DNA of 30,735 bases, from positions 1 to 30,735 of the forward strand of contig JAHLKF010000056.1 of NCBI GenBank assembly GCA_025558075.1. Reading direction: 5' to 3'. The notes under the pieces are model-generated. The model did no database searches. It was not told the DNA's origin and worked only from the letters and a program-made list of their open reading frames with translations. The stretch comes from Gaertneriomyces semiglobifer (taxonomy: Eukaryota; Chytridiomycota; Chytridiomycetes; Spizellomycetales; Spizellomycetaceae). Within the stretch, counting starts at the first letter, position 1. Each line of letters begins with the position of its first letter. The position numbers were made by a program, and so were the translations under genes. Positions 8,424 to 20,124 of the stretch are shown one piece after another.

Positions 8424-8935
8424 GGCTATTCTGACTGAGGGTCGAACGTTGCCGTTGGCTATTAATTGAAACTGCATGCTAAGGAAGCCTAATAAATATG
8501 ACAGTCGTGTGATGAGTGTATTGATAGTGCTTGCAGCAAGTGCTTCAAATATCAAAGCCAACATGAGCCAGAGCCAGATGTTTTGGCGGTGCGAGGCAGT
8601 TCCCTAGCTCGTGTTGAGGAATGCGCAGGGTTAGGAGAGCACTCCAACCGTGTGTTGGGTCCATATCCGTTACTGCTTGCTTTACGCACGACTCGAGTGA
8701 AAGGTGAAGCCCTGGTTGGACCGGCGTGTAGGGTCGTAAGCGGACTTTTACACGCCTGCTAGGATTGCCTCACCCAATCTGTACTGGCCAATGTTGTACA
8801 CAGTCTGGTCGTCGGAAAGCGTCGTTTACTCTCTTCTAGAAGGAAGGAATTATACAGAATTATAAATTTAAAAAGCATTCTAATAATAAGGGGTGTGGTC
8901 GGGCGTACGGCCAAAATCTTCAAAAGAAATTGGGC
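8424..8935. other. Intergenic stretch without a gene
   Basis: No coding frame on either strand and no tRNA-like pattern. An 8-bp stem (ggcgtgta 8723-8730, tacacgcc 8749-8756, 18-nt loop) is the only structure seen. It holds the 3' ends of the flanking convergent genes. Confidence 0.5.
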
Positions 8936-11330
8936 TTACGCTGCTAATCCGACCTCCCGCTCCAACTCCACCGCCAAGGATCTCAACTTATCCGCATAAA
9001 AGCCCATTACTTCCCATACACCTCTTCCACCATCTAACGTTGGCAAAAATGTCGTTTTGATCGTCTGCATGGCTTCCATATACTCATGCTCCCAAGCGTA
9101 TTTACCATGTCGTCTCTTCCTCGAAATGCTCGCTAGCATGGCTGCACCCACAGAGTGCACCGTGTAGCACGTCACCGGATTTTGTATGAACATGAGTGGC
9201 GGCGCAGGACACTCTGCCGACAGATTTGAATAAGACATGTTGACAAACTCATTTGGAATAGCGTCAAATCCATTCATGGCGTATACCGAGCGGATGATGA
9301 ACGCCTGGGCACGCATGGCGCGTTTAAGAATTTCGGACGACGTCACATATTGCTGACTTCGTGTCGACGTTTTGAAACTCGCAATATCTTCCAAGTCCAT
9401 CTCCAGATCGGCCCCTTCACGGTGATGCAAGAGCGCATATGCAGCCACATGGAAAAAGTTCATCATGGTGAACTGGTAACTGGCAAGCTGGGCGACGCTT
9501 GGTAGAGGCGGTATGTCAGCTCCATCTTGGAATACGTCCAGCGATTCGAATGCCCGTTCTTCGTTCGGGAGACTGCACCACCAATCCACAAGACGATTAT
9601 GTAACCGTGACCGTGCGTTCTCACGTTCCATCTGTGTCTTCCCACTCAAATGGGGCAGGAGCGATAAAACGATATCTGCCGACGATTGACCCGTGGTAGC
9701 CGAAATGGGCGTCGACCTGGCAAATCGGTGCACCCGCCTTAAAATAAAGTTCAGTTGCAAGAACCACGGTTTGGTTCTATCACACGAGTACTCCAACGCA
9801 TCAATGGTCGGTGTCCACACATTTGGTCTGAAATCGTGAATGGAATATGAAGGATGACCGGCAAGGAGATGTCGCCAAAGACCTTTCGGATCACTATCCA
9901 TGTCCAGGAACAGGGGATCGGATACTAAACGAGCGTCCTCGCGTTGGATCGGGTCCGTAAGCGCATGCGTATACAGGGACTCTTCGATGAGGGGGGCTTG
10001 ATCGCCAGCGATGGCAACGCAAGTGTCCGCCACAAAGCAAAAGTACCAAGTGGTCCTTAATGTTAAAGCAGTATGCCGAGGGCCAAACGTGGGGTTGGGG
10101 GCGTGCCACAGGGTGAGAAGGCGTTGGCGAGATTCGGCGTACCCGTATCCTAGGCGTACCCTTTCACTACTTTGGATTGCAGAGGCTGTACGCAAACACG
10201 CAGAATTAGCGTCGGGAAAACAGGGAGAACGCATTTATCAAAACCCTCATACATACACATAAATTGCAGAGCTTCAGTTGGCGCGTTCATTCCGAATGAC
10301 CACTTTCCAAGCATAACGAGTACTTGGCATTGTATCACCGGGTCTTCAATACCCATCCATGACTTGGCGGCCTCGGTATGAAACATTGCACTCGCTTTCC
10401 TCGGGTTGCCATATGGCTCTCTGTACAGCGCAGGGTGACGAGAATGGAGACAACCGAACGCGTAAATAGCATACAGAAGCGCAGGTGGATGGTTGTTCTC
10501 GGGTATCAAGTTTTGGAAAAAGTATGCTTCGTTGAATAGCGGCATGCAGATATTGACGTACGCAAAGTATAGGCCAATCAAATGAGTATACAAGTGTGGG
10601 AGTTGGGAAGGGGCATCTGCCTTCGAAAAGTCTTGGGCGTACGTCAGAAACGTCGATGGGGAAACGGAAAGCTCAATAGGTGAAGCGTATGGCACGTCGG
10701 GCGACAAAGCCAAGTTCTTGAACATTGCAGTTTGTTGACTGACGATGGACGAGCTGACGGAATGTGACCGATCCCTGTGAGGCGCTGGCACGTTGTCCAT
10801 ATCGGGCGATCCGTAAAACGACGCCCTTGTTGTTTGCATTCCACTTGGTGAATGACCTGTACTCCTGCTGCTATCTGGCGCCAACAGGCCATCTTGGTCG
10901 TCGTCGCCTTCATCTCCTTCCGCCTCACTCTCTGAATCATCATTACTGCCCCTTCGTCCAAGGCCTTGTAATATCCCAGCCATTTCGGCTCTAGCAGCTT
11001 CCGCGGACGGGTCATTTCTCCCTTTGAAAGGCTCGAGCAGCTTTTCAAGTGCTTCCAGTCGTTCCAAAAGCACGTCTCGCGTTTGTCGGCGAGATCGCTT
11101 CTTCTTCTCCGAGTAGGTGCACGGTGATTCTAACGTGCCTCGTTCATTTGCGTGTTGGCAGTTATTGCACATGGGCTTTTCGCCATTGCATTTGCGTTTA
11201 CGAGTGCGACAACGGTCTACAGAATCGACCCGCCATTTAGCATGCAGAACTCGCCCGTCGTTTTGAACCAAGAAACCTTACCGCATGCCTGCACTCGTGG
11301 TTTTCGTGTCGTTACAGGGCTCTCTTCCAT
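8936..11330 (-). CDS. Zn2Cys6 fungal-specific transcription factor
   Basis: Exons 11330-11282, 11216-10257 and 10185-8936 give 752 residues with consistent phases (introns 65 and 71 nt). The first intron splits the zinc cluster just before the second Cys: ACDRCRTRKRKCNGEKPMCNNC at residues 15-36, with the sixth Cys at residue 49. Spacing is CX2CX6CX6CX2CX12C; the last loop is longer than the usual 6-8. A basic linker (SEKKKRSRRQTRD) and a leucine-rich dimerisation helix (VLLERLEALEKLLEPF) follow, then an acidic low-complexity segment (SEAEGDEGDDD). The middle region (LPHLYTHLIGLYFAYVNICMPLFNE, AIYAFGCLHS, VLVMLGKWSFG) is the fungal-specific transcription factor (Fungal_trans, PF04082) domain. 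Nuclear DNA-binding regulator; target genes cannot be read from this sequence. Confidence 0.88.
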
Positions 11331-11812
11331 TGGTACCTCCTAATTCGGATCCCTTCTCTTGCCTAGATTTGGAGCGTATAGCTTTTGATTTCCATTAGCT
11401 GGGGAGATGCTCGTTTGTCATCGCGTTTGAGCAGTGGCCCACGCTTGTACACGGCGGTCAACTTGTGGAAAATCTTAGACATGGACGTGCGTTGTGAGTC
11501 AGGCATGTAGTATGAATGCTTCTTCGCCTTGGGGATAGCATGCATGGACTGGTTATGAGTACATTTTCGCTACGGTCTAAATAACATTGTTGAAGAACGG
11601 TTGGTATACGAAAGAACTGGGCATGTATCAAAAAGCTGGACCCTGAGTGGAAGAACTTTGAACCATGTCAGTGCAAGGAGCTTGGAACGTGGGGACTATC
11701 TCCCACAGCGGTCGGGTCAGTGCGATACGCATAGCGCTAACATTGATAGTTAAGAGACAGTCACCATATCAGTGGTTCCAAAATGTTCATATTTCCGAGT
11801 TTGTTATGTAAG
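11331..11812. promoter_or_regulatory. Gap between Raptor 3' end and transcription-factor start
   Basis: 482 bp holding the promoter and leader of the transcription factor and the 3' UTR of Raptor. A minus-strand open frame of 60 codons (11545-11363) ends 32 bp before the transcription-factor ATG and could be an upstream ORF; nothing else supports it as a gene. Confidence 0.4.
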
Positions 11813-14800
11813 CTACGCAAGCTTTCGATCTCGACCACCACCGCCTTCATATATGACCACACTATTTGTTCCCACAACTCCCACGAGGCTGAGTCGCGGG
11901 TGGAACTTAACATCCACTGTCCCTCGCCCTCCCTGTCCACTGCTGTATCCCAACGACCCGTATCCAAGCGGGCTAAAATGTCCATAGTGCGTTCTCAACG
12001 AAGAATACCCTGATATTGGCGCTTGCAGAGACGCCAGTCGGATGTTGGTGGACTGTGATGTCGGCCAGTGGTGTATATGGAGAGCAAGCGAATCCGTGCT
12101 GCAACAATATGTAAGCAGTTGTACATGAAATGCATGACATGAATGAACAAAACGCTTACCATGTTGCAACCGGTAGTCTGGGATGGATGTCAAGTCCGTT
12201 CACCCTCATCTCATTGGAAGTATTTATCACGTGCAACGCATGTCGTTGTCTCATGTCCCAGGCCTTCACAGTTCCATCCGTACTTCCAGCCACTAACTGC
12301 CCACCCACCGGCTCTGGCAATAGCCGTGTCGACAAAACCTTGAAGCGGAGATCCTGATACGACGCTATGACACTCGACGCCCCGCTCACCCGTCGATCCC
12401 ACACTTTGACCTCTCCATTATCAAAACCGCCAGTTATCAGCCATCCTTCCTTTTCACTCGACAGCGATGTCAAACTACTGGCCGGGCCCAAATCCCTCTT
12501 ATCCCGGGTCGGCAGTACTCCCAAGCACATTTCCCGCTCTGCGCTCCATATTCTCAAAAGATGACCATCTCCACCAGCTACGAGTGTTCCCGTCTTTTGA
12601 TGCCAATCTACCAGTGTTCCCGACGACCTATTTCCAAAATTGAGAACTTCTGGCAGCGCCCGCCACGCAGATACTAGTGACATGGATCGTGGAATCTGCG
12701 GGTCACGGTACAGGCGCACCGTCCCGGTGTCTGCGTGGACAAACACACCATATGAGTCAGTACTACAACAAAAGAACCGTGACAAGTGCATACGTACCAC
12801 AAGCAACCACCAGCATTGTCAAATCTGCATCATTCATGAACGACATGGACGTCACGCGGCTTCCCACCGGTTCCCGTGTGCTGATCGACTGCATCTCACA
12901 ATTGTCCTCCCAGTTGAACAATCTAACGTTTTGTCGCCCGTCCGTAACAGCAAAATAAGAATCGAACGGGTGGAAAATCACATCTGTAGGCTGGCACCCG
13001 TCCGTTGCTATATTCCGCGTACGATCCTCTGTCGTCCCAAAACCAAATTCGCCCGTGTGGTCGTGATCTTCCACTACCAGTGCGGTATTCCTTCGTTTCC
13101 TCCAAGCACTTTCATGGTATATAACGCTTCCTGGATCTTCAATCTCGGGAATCTGCATCTGAGGTTCTACGAAATACGCCGAACTCCACTCAAAGAATGA
13201 GTTGAGCTCGGGGATATCCGCCGCACTTGGCGGTAGTGCCTTTTTCGGACCTCCAAGCTTCTTCAGCAACTCCTTTGCGGACACAGTATTGGCTGTCACG
13301 GAACCAGGTACACTGGTCGCTTTATATTCATCTTCTGTAACGTCGCCATCGCCCGTCATCGACATCATCATGATGCTATCAACTATATGCTGCGCCGCTG
13401 TGCTGACTCCGGTAAAAGGATCCACTGTTAACGTCAGAACAGCTTTCCACACGGGCATATGCGTTGTTCTGGGGTTTGTGGTGACACTGGCCGCCGGTAG
13501 AGGCGGGAACGCATTTTTTTGCTCCATCGTTACCGATCGCCGCGGTTCGTTCATCATTTCGGCGGCAACCGGGACAAACTTTGACGGTGCATCCGCGATG
13601 ATCTGGCCTAGCGTCTGCACCAACTGCCGTCGTACCAAGGGTGATGCATCCCCAGCGGAGACCAGTATCGCAGTGCTTACATACTGCTCTACACCCACAT
13701 CGGATTCCATATCGGGATGGTGGGCGATGAGTGTGCGTAGAGCATCCAATACTGCAGACCGTACTTCTGGTACCGGATCTAACAGTAATTCGCACAACTT
13801 CTCATGGATGCCGAGGTGGATAGCGCCCACCTTTGCGTCAGGGTAGTTATCCCAAGCTTTTGACAGGCAGATGGCTGTCCATTGGCGGAGAAGTGGGTCG
13901 CGGTCATCCAAGTGCACAGCAAGCGTTTCCAAAATGTGATGCTCCAAACACGCTTGCTGTCCTGCCTGGAAGTTTGTGCAGAAAATCGAGAGGATGAAGG
14001 CGCACATTGCTCGATGTTCTGAAACGTTGGAAACCATAGGAGGATTTGCCTGTGATGCGAGGATGCCCAGGAAGTACATGTAGCCGTTGTCCTTGAGGAG
14101 ATCATTCTGACACGATCTGTCCACTGCAAGGATCTTGGCCCAGATAAACACAAGTACTGGCTTCAACTCTGGTGCCGGACTCTGAAGAAGTTTGAGTACA
14201 TATGGGAAAATCCCCACGGAAAGTGCCAGGTTAACGGCCCAAGAACCAATATCCAAGAACCGACTAAGAAGCATCATGGCTTTAAGCCGATGTGCCTGAC
14301 TGAGAAGTACTTGGAGTACTATCGGTAGTTGTTCAGGACGGTGGTCTCGTGGGTGATCTTTGGAAAGCCATACCTAGACCCATGATGAGTGAGATGATAG
14401 ACGCGCGCCACTACAAACCACCGGTGCACACCTCAAAAGCAGTCAGCTGCTCGGCGAAGAACACGCTATGTTGATACTCCGCTGCGGGTTGGTCGCCTTC
14501 ACCTGATCCTAGAAGCAAAGGTAACTGGCTCAAACACGCGTCGGCTGCCAGGTCCCACGAGTCCCAGAGGTGATGATCATGCGTAGATGGGAGAGCGGGG
14601 CAAGACATAGGAGTACACCCGTAATACCGCATAATGCGCTGTGCTAGCAGAAAGTTGCGGAATAGCGCGGCGACCATCAAGTCTTGCCGAAAGAGCTTTT
14701 TGAATAAGTTGAGCGGAAGAGTGTTCCACGCGATAGTATCAGTGATGGCGGTGAAAATCCAGTTCAGCTCGCCTAATGGAGTGCGTCTGTCGTTCAGCCT

Positions 14801-15822
14801 TCCTGGTACTTGCAATATCATGGACGGGGTGATGCTCTCGAGCAACGGATTCCTGGTGGTGGCCCAACGAAGAGCAATTTCAAGTGGGGTAGTTAAGCAG
14901 CAGGTAAAAACGTCTGCCGGAAGACTCGGCGACATGGGCAGCACTTCATTGGCCTGGCATGCAGCAAGTTGGATACAGCCAATGCTGGAAACCTCGGCAT
15001 ACTCGGCATCAGACGGATGTTTCTGCCTATTAGATTCCCGTTGTTTAGCAAATCGGTTGAACGCATTCAGGATATTTCCGGCAGCGCTACAGTCGTACAC
15101 GTATATGCATGGCGAACCAAGCCATGTTTGAACGTCAAAGATGGATATAGGGATATACTGGGTGTAGTTTTTGTTGAAGGCCCAAATTTCGCCTCCGTAC
15201 GTAGGTCGCGGCACGCCATGGCCATTGTAGTGAAAGAGTATTCGTTCGTCTTTAGAGTTTCGTCTCAAGGAGGAGCAAAGTTTCCGGATCTCGTCCACTG
15301 AAGGATCGAGCGACAAACGATATCGTGCACGCGGCTGCCACACTTCGTACTGTGCCTGTAGATTCCTTCCTATAGATTCCAACGCTTTTGGTGGTGGTAA
15401 TGACGCAGGGTCCACCCAGCACTCCAGTGTGGCACACGGATTCGTCTTGAGGACATCCGGCGGGTCGACGCCAATGTTGAGGCACAACACTAGAGCGACC
15501 GATACTGTTTTCAGCCGTTCTTTCATCCGCCAGTCTGCTACCTCCTGTGTCCCCTGTGTGATATTGGACCATATTGACCGCGACTGGGAGTGTCTTCTTT
15601 CTGTGTAATAGTTGAATGTAGAGTCCAGTTCTGCAGGCTCGGTGACATCTTCTGCGTGCGTTGGCTCTTGCTAAGGCACACAGACGTCCATCAGCCTCCA
15701 CACGTGTAGCTTGTTTACCCGCTCACGAAAAAGCGCAGAGAACTCACCTGGCCGTTGGCGATATATTTGGCCTTGATGTGCTGCACATCTGGCGTGACTG
15801 AATTGATAGCGTCTTGTGTCAT
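11813..15822 (-). CDS. RPTOR/KOG1: Raptor/Kog1/Mip1, TORC1 scaffold
   Basis: Five exons (15822-15748, 15670-14432, 14373-12798, 12730-12160, 12098-11813) give 1248 residues with every phase consistent. Order of domains: a short N-terminus; [28 protein letters not shown], the start of the Raptor N-terminal conserved, caspase-like domain; [14 protein letters not shown] and [12 protein letters not shown], the positions matching the caspase His/Cys dyad; then HEAT/armadillo repeats ([34 protein letters not shown]); a Ser/Pro-rich linker; and C-terminal WD40 repeats ([56 protein letters not shown]). Raptor presents TOS-motif substrates to TOR kinase on the vacuole or lysosome. Length is close to the human protein (about 1335). 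The gene is unbroken, useful as a quality control for this part of the sequence. Confidence 0.96.
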
Positions 15823-15978
15823 TGTCGGTGGTATACGAGTGCGAAAACGGCTGTGAAAGCCCAAACTGAGTCCCCAAAAACCAGTTGAAGATACACACTC
15901 TCTATTCCCCCGTCCTGGGGTCGTCCGTTTTCCCTCAACGTCGCTGGCTGGTGCGTTAACTCCCTTTCAACAACGCCA

Positions 15979-16392
15979 ACAGGAAGGTTTGGTTCACCGC
16001 AGGAACAGTAGTCCTCTCGCGTGACCTTTGACAGCGATAACGAGATCACATGACAAATATGAAATGACTGTGCCACACGCTGATCCCTGCTGGCATAATC
16101 TCAGGTTAACAGAGTGGCAGGCCATCCTTAAGCTTACCCGACAGCCTGACCGGGTTTCGCATGCTAAAACCGAAGCCGGCACTGTTGCCGAAACGCTGAA
16201 CGATGTATTCGCCAGATCCGACGCGTCGCAGCTTCACCAAAGGACGCAGATGTTGTCGAAGCGTATTCGCCGAGAGCGCTTGCAAGCCGGCGTGTAGGAG
16301 GAGCAGATTACTTTCGAAATATCTGGCGAGCCATTGGCTAAGCTTAAGGACACCCTAACAGGAAGGTTTGCTTCACCGCAGGAACAGTAGTC
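15979..16392 (+). repeat. Direct repeat pair, 35 bp, 379 bp apart
   Basis: acaggaaggtttg.ttcaccgcaggaacagtagtc occurs at 15979-16013 and 16358-16392 with one mismatch (g/c). Both are followed by acagcgataac; the first copy has about 20 extra bases between. The enclosed DNA contains an 89-codon open frame (16028-16297). Could be the ends or solo pieces of a degraded mobile element. Confidence 0.65.
16028..16297 (+). CDS. Small hypothetical ORF between direct repeats
   Basis: An 89-codon frame (MTAITRSHDKYEMTVPHADP...) ending in a basic helix-like tail (QMLSKRIRRERLQ). I do not recognise it. The composition of its second half (LTEWQAILKLTRQ, TVAETLNDVFARSDA) looks protein-like, and it lies between two copies of a 35-bp direct repeat, so it may be a fragment of a mobile or decayed gene. 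No promoter or splice evidence. Confidence 0.22.
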   Translation: MTAITRSHDKYEMTVPHADPCWHNLRLTEWQAILKLTRQPDRVSHAKTEAGTVAETLNDVFARSDASQLHQRTQMLSKRIRRERLQAGV

Positions 16393-16479
16393 GACAGCGA
16401 TAACAGGATGCCTTTCATGTGGGAAAGGGCGTTTTCCCACACGGAGGCGATGTTCACGAAATGCCTTGCTAGTAATTCA

Positions 16480-16546
16480 TACGCATACAACGGTGCATTA
16501 CGGTTCATTTCGACAGTGGTGGGCTGAATGCACCTTTGTATGCGTA
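16480..16546. repeat. 20-bp inverted repeat hairpin
   Basis: tacgcatacaacggtgcatt (16480-16499) faces its reverse complement at 16527-16546 with a single mismatch, loop 27 nt. A second small hairpin, gtgggaaa...tttcccac, lies just upstream near 16418-16440. They fall in the same gene-free repeat region. Confidence 0.6.
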
Positions 16547-17179
16547 TAGCAGCACGCACTGGCTGGCTGGCTGGCACCTATGATGAACCAACCTCGTCTG
16601 CAAGATCTGTTCCTGTGCACATCCTGCTAACACCTACATGCTCTCCAATAAACTCCGGTGTGTGCCTATGAATAGAATCGTATCACATGCAACATAATAC
16701 GCTGAATGGAACACAAAAGGGGCAAACTCTAATCAATAATAACCGGCTGAATGGGCACGCGGTAGGGTTAGGGTATCATGGAACCGATCGGCGATTTGAA
16801 TTGGAAGTTTGTCACCGATGCCTTTTGCAACTCTGCGAAAACAGAAAGCGGTGCGGCATTGCGAGCAGGTAACGGCGACGGCGATCTCGATTTAGGCACA
16901 ACGACAGGCGAACAGGACGACGACGACGACGACCAGGACAGAGACGGGAGAAAAGAAGGACGAGCGAGGAACTGGGACAGTCGACTGTTAGCCAAGTTGC
17001 AATAGGAACGCTGGCCTCCGTGTCTCAGGAGTGAGCTGAGCGTTTTTCGCTCGGAAAGGAATAGCCAATATTTATACTGTGCATTGCAAAGTGGACCTGG
17101 ACGACGGGATAGGGACAGGGACAGGATAGGGATAAAGTTGTATTTTGCGGAGGAGGAGGCGCGAAAGAACAAAAGAGTC
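16547..17179. other. RIB1 upstream region
   Basis: Contains two telomere-like units (tagggttagggt at 16763-16774), also the core of some fungal TTAGGG-binding factor sites, and an open frame from an ATG at 16778 to a stop at 17005 (75 codons, acidic run DDDDDDQDRD) that could be an upstream ORF of RIB1. The RIB1 frame is open upstream of its ATG but no in-frame ATG occurs there. Confidence 0.4.
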
Positions 17180-18425
17180 ATGCCTCAAATGCTACCACAC
17201 CATCTGGCTGGACACTTGACCGAACAAGGTTCTCCGTTAATAGAACCATCCGCGCATCGCGTACCATCACCATTCATACCAGAAACGGCTTCGTCGTCGT
17301 CGCGTGCGTCATCCGCTTCGTCATCTCCATCTCGGAAACTTTGCCGCCGCCATCATGAATCCATTGGAATACCATCAGAAGAACCGCTCGAGCCTGAAGA
17401 GACCGTCGACGGAGGCCCGCTAGCAGTCACATGCGAAGTTCGTACACGTATACCATCCGAGTTTGGCGGCGTCTGTTACCTGCATTTATATAGTAACAAC
17501 TTGAAAAATGACAACGAGGAGCATCTTGCGATCGTTTACGGAGAAGATATTGTCAGTGAGACACTGGAGGCTATCCGGCCGGATGATACCGTTGATGAAC
17601 GGCTACGACGAGGTACGAGGGTGACCGACCCGTGGACAAATCATTCCGCGCCTGTAGTAAATGGGAATGGATCACACGCACACAATGGCACGGCGTCGCC
17701 ACATATATTGCCATCACCACCACCGGACGCTGGTGCACCATTGGCACGGATACATTCGTGTTGCTTCACTGGAGAAACTCTACGTTCATTGCGTTGTGAT
17801 TGCGCGGAACAACTTGAAGAAGCCATGCGAATGATGGCCAAAGAGGGACGGGGAGTGGTGTTGTACTTGAAGCAGGAAGGCCGCGGTATCGGTTTGCGGG
17901 ATAAGCTTCGGTGAGTGGAATATCAAGCTCTTGCTCGCTTAACCGAATGCCTCGCTCACATCGTTCTTCTATAGAGCTTATAATCTCATTGATGACGGAT
18001 ATGACACAATGATGGCCAACATACTGCTGCGAAAGCCCGCTGACGCGCGTCGATACGGCATTGCGTCCGCCATCCTTCGTGATCTAGGCATCAATCGTAT
18101 CCGGTTACTGACAAACAATCCTGACAAGATGAAGCACTTGGCCAAAGATGGAGTCGAAGTGGTTGAGCGCGTGCCCATGATCCCGGCAAGCTGGAGACGA
18201 CTGGGAGCTGACGTGGGTGTAGCGGTTGAAAAGGTTAAAAAGGCGGACTCGTCAGAGCCTCCGCAAAGCTTAACTGGCAAACTTGCTGGGGAGCCACCGT
18301 CCAGTTTGGTTCTATTGGATAGGGATGAGTACTTGGTAACCAAAGTACAACGAATGGGCCATATTCTGGACATCCCGGCGCCTCTCCTACAGGCTAGGAA
18401 GAGAGCCAGTGAATCGCAAGATTGA
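17180..18425 (+). CDS. RIB1: GTP cyclohydrolase II, riboflavin biosynthesis
   Basis: Catalyses the first step of riboflavin synthesis: GTP to 2,5-diamino-6-ribosylamino-4(3H)-pyrimidinone 5'-phosphate, formate and pyrophosphate. Exons 17180-17910 and 17975-18425 give 393 residues (phase 2 junction, DKL R/AYNL). The start is the first in-frame ATG ([12 protein letters not shown]). The first 75 residues are Ser/Pro-rich and non-conserved. Core signatures: [11 protein letters not shown]; zinc ligands in [14 protein letters not shown] (the C-x10-C-x-C pattern); the catalytic loop [52 protein letters not shown]. An insert rich in Asn/His/Pro (about residues 155-185) separates the two conserved blocks, as in fungal Rib1. 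No RibB fusion. Unbroken. Confidence 0.95.
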
Positions 18426-19047
18426 TTGGCCCGCTAAAGCGAGATGGATTGTTGACATCGACACAGCGTCCGTCGACTTCTCATACGCCTTTTTATTGTA
18501 TCCATAGAGCCAGACCTTCCATTCGCACATGTGTAATGTTTATTGCTTCTGACACAGACCTTGAAATACTATGGTGCAGCCACCACTCGCGTTGCATGTG
18601 TGCCAGCCAGTAAGGAAGGAACAATGTGTTCCGCTGACTTTGTTACCTGATTGAATGACGAGCTTCAGCAGTCGGAGCTGAAAGGGGTTGACAAGACATT
18701 CGAGGACATGATTCTGGGTTAAGGTTTATGGCGATACTTTCAATCTCTATCCCAACTCCTTTATCCAATTGGTTCAACTTGCTTGACCACTATGCCACTG
18801 TGGAATTATCGCTTAGAACTACATAAATGCATCTGCCAATACTACACTCCCATCATGCACACAGAACGGTCTGCGACCGTAATGGATGAGACAGTCCGGC
18901 TTCACATAACTGAGCGTGATCTCGACCAAGCATCCGCCAGTCCTTCTGATCCTTGCGTGCCGTCAATCAATGTTTCTACCACTAACTTTTGTCGCTCACT
19001 AAAAAACACGCTCCTGCAACCTGTGTGCTCTCTACAATCTTTCCAAT
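18426..19047. other. Gap between RIB1 and the first ATP23 copy
   Basis: About 620 bp. An open frame from 18783 to 19205 overlaps the ATP23 copy in another frame and has no protein-like pattern. Otherwise 3' UTR of RIB1 and promoter of the next gene; nothing else seen. Confidence 0.45.
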
Positions 19048-20035
19048 ATGACAGCATCACACATCCTGCCTGTGTCAGAGCCGTCCTACAACCGTATAAC
19101 GTCGTTTTTCAATGGGCTATTGCACCCGTCGCCGTCAACTCACCGACAACTCGTCCTGTCTTCACCCCGAGAAGGACTCTCTCCCGACGTAGAAAGTGGA
19201 TCTAGCGTTAAAATCGATCCGATGGCAGACATGTTCAACCTTTCTCCAGCAAACGAGGGTCAGAAGAAACAAATAAATCAATGCGAGCAATGGTGTGATG
19301 ATGTGTTAAAGACGAGCAAGTAAAAACTAGCATCATAAAGAGTTTACTGGGTCGGCAGATCCAGATGTGCAGAAATACTGATGCTGCTGCACATTTTTTG
19401 CAGGTGCAAAAGTGAAGATACTGTTGAAAGGATTGAAAGATAATGGATGTCCTTTTGAAAGAAAGCATTTCCAGTGTGCCGTCACCAACAGAGCCATAAG
19501 TGGAGCATTCGTTTCAACACAAGGTGTAATGTATCAAGTTACATGATCACCCTTTCCTACCGACCCATCGCATTTTGACTTGTTTTCCGGGTCTTCTAGG
19601 TCGTAGTTGGGTCCAACCAGCTTCGCAACAAGCAACATCTCGAGCAAGTGTTGACGCACGAGCTGATCCATGCGTATGATTACTGTCGAGCAAAGATAGA
19701 TGAGAACGATTGCAGGCATCTGGCGTGTGCGGAAATCAGGGCTGCAAACTTGAGCGGTGATTGCGACCTTTTGAGGGAATGGGGTCGGCTAAACTTTGGG
19801 TTCTTTGGCATGCTTGAGGTACCGCTTCTTTCCGCACGAATGGTGTTTACTTTTTTGAGAGAGGATGTGATTAACAACTGTTCCCGTTTTATAGAAATGC
19901 GTTAGGCGGCGGGCAGCACTCGCGATATCCAACAACCCGGCATGCAACGGCCAGAATGTGAATGCGGTGGTAGACTCGGTCTATGAAGATAGTATGACAG
20001 ACATAAGCCCTTTCGACGAAGATGATTTACTATAG
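19048..20035 (+). CDS. ATP23 paralogue, diverged copy A (possibly a pseudogene)
   Basis: A second copy of the mitochondrial inner-membrane metalloprotease/chaperone Atp23. Recognisable exons: 19048 to about 19313, 19404-19525, 19600-19818 and 19895-20035. Blocks: QCEQWCDDVLKTS; GLKDNGCPFERKHFQC; VLTHELIHAYDYC with the zinc-protease HEXXH (HELIH); HLACAEIRAANLSGDC; and CVRRRAALAISNNPAC with FDEDDLL at the end. Exons 3 and 4 have the same size and phase as in the intact copy on the opposite strand. Between exons 1 and 2 no donor keeps the frame (the visible GTAAAA donor leaves phase 2, exon 2 needs phase 1), so the copy is either decaying, holds an indel, or uses a junction I cannot see. Copy A ends 90 bp from the end of copy B, tail to tail. 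Confidence 0.75.
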
Positions 20036-20124
20036 GAATATCTAAGGGTCCAGCTAATTTGTTGGGTTTTCCGTGTGGACTATTCGCGCATCAGCTTACT
20101 GTTGAGGCCTATCACTACATATCA

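Noticed and set aside
13202..13846. 214-codon plus-strand frame
   Set aside because: Antisense shadow of the Raptor HEAT region.
16763..16774. Interstitial telomere repeat
   Set aside because: Only two TTAGGG-like units; could be chance or a factor-binding site.
18783..19205. 140-codon open frame
   Set aside because: Overlaps the ATP23 copy A in another frame and has no domain-like or conserved pattern.
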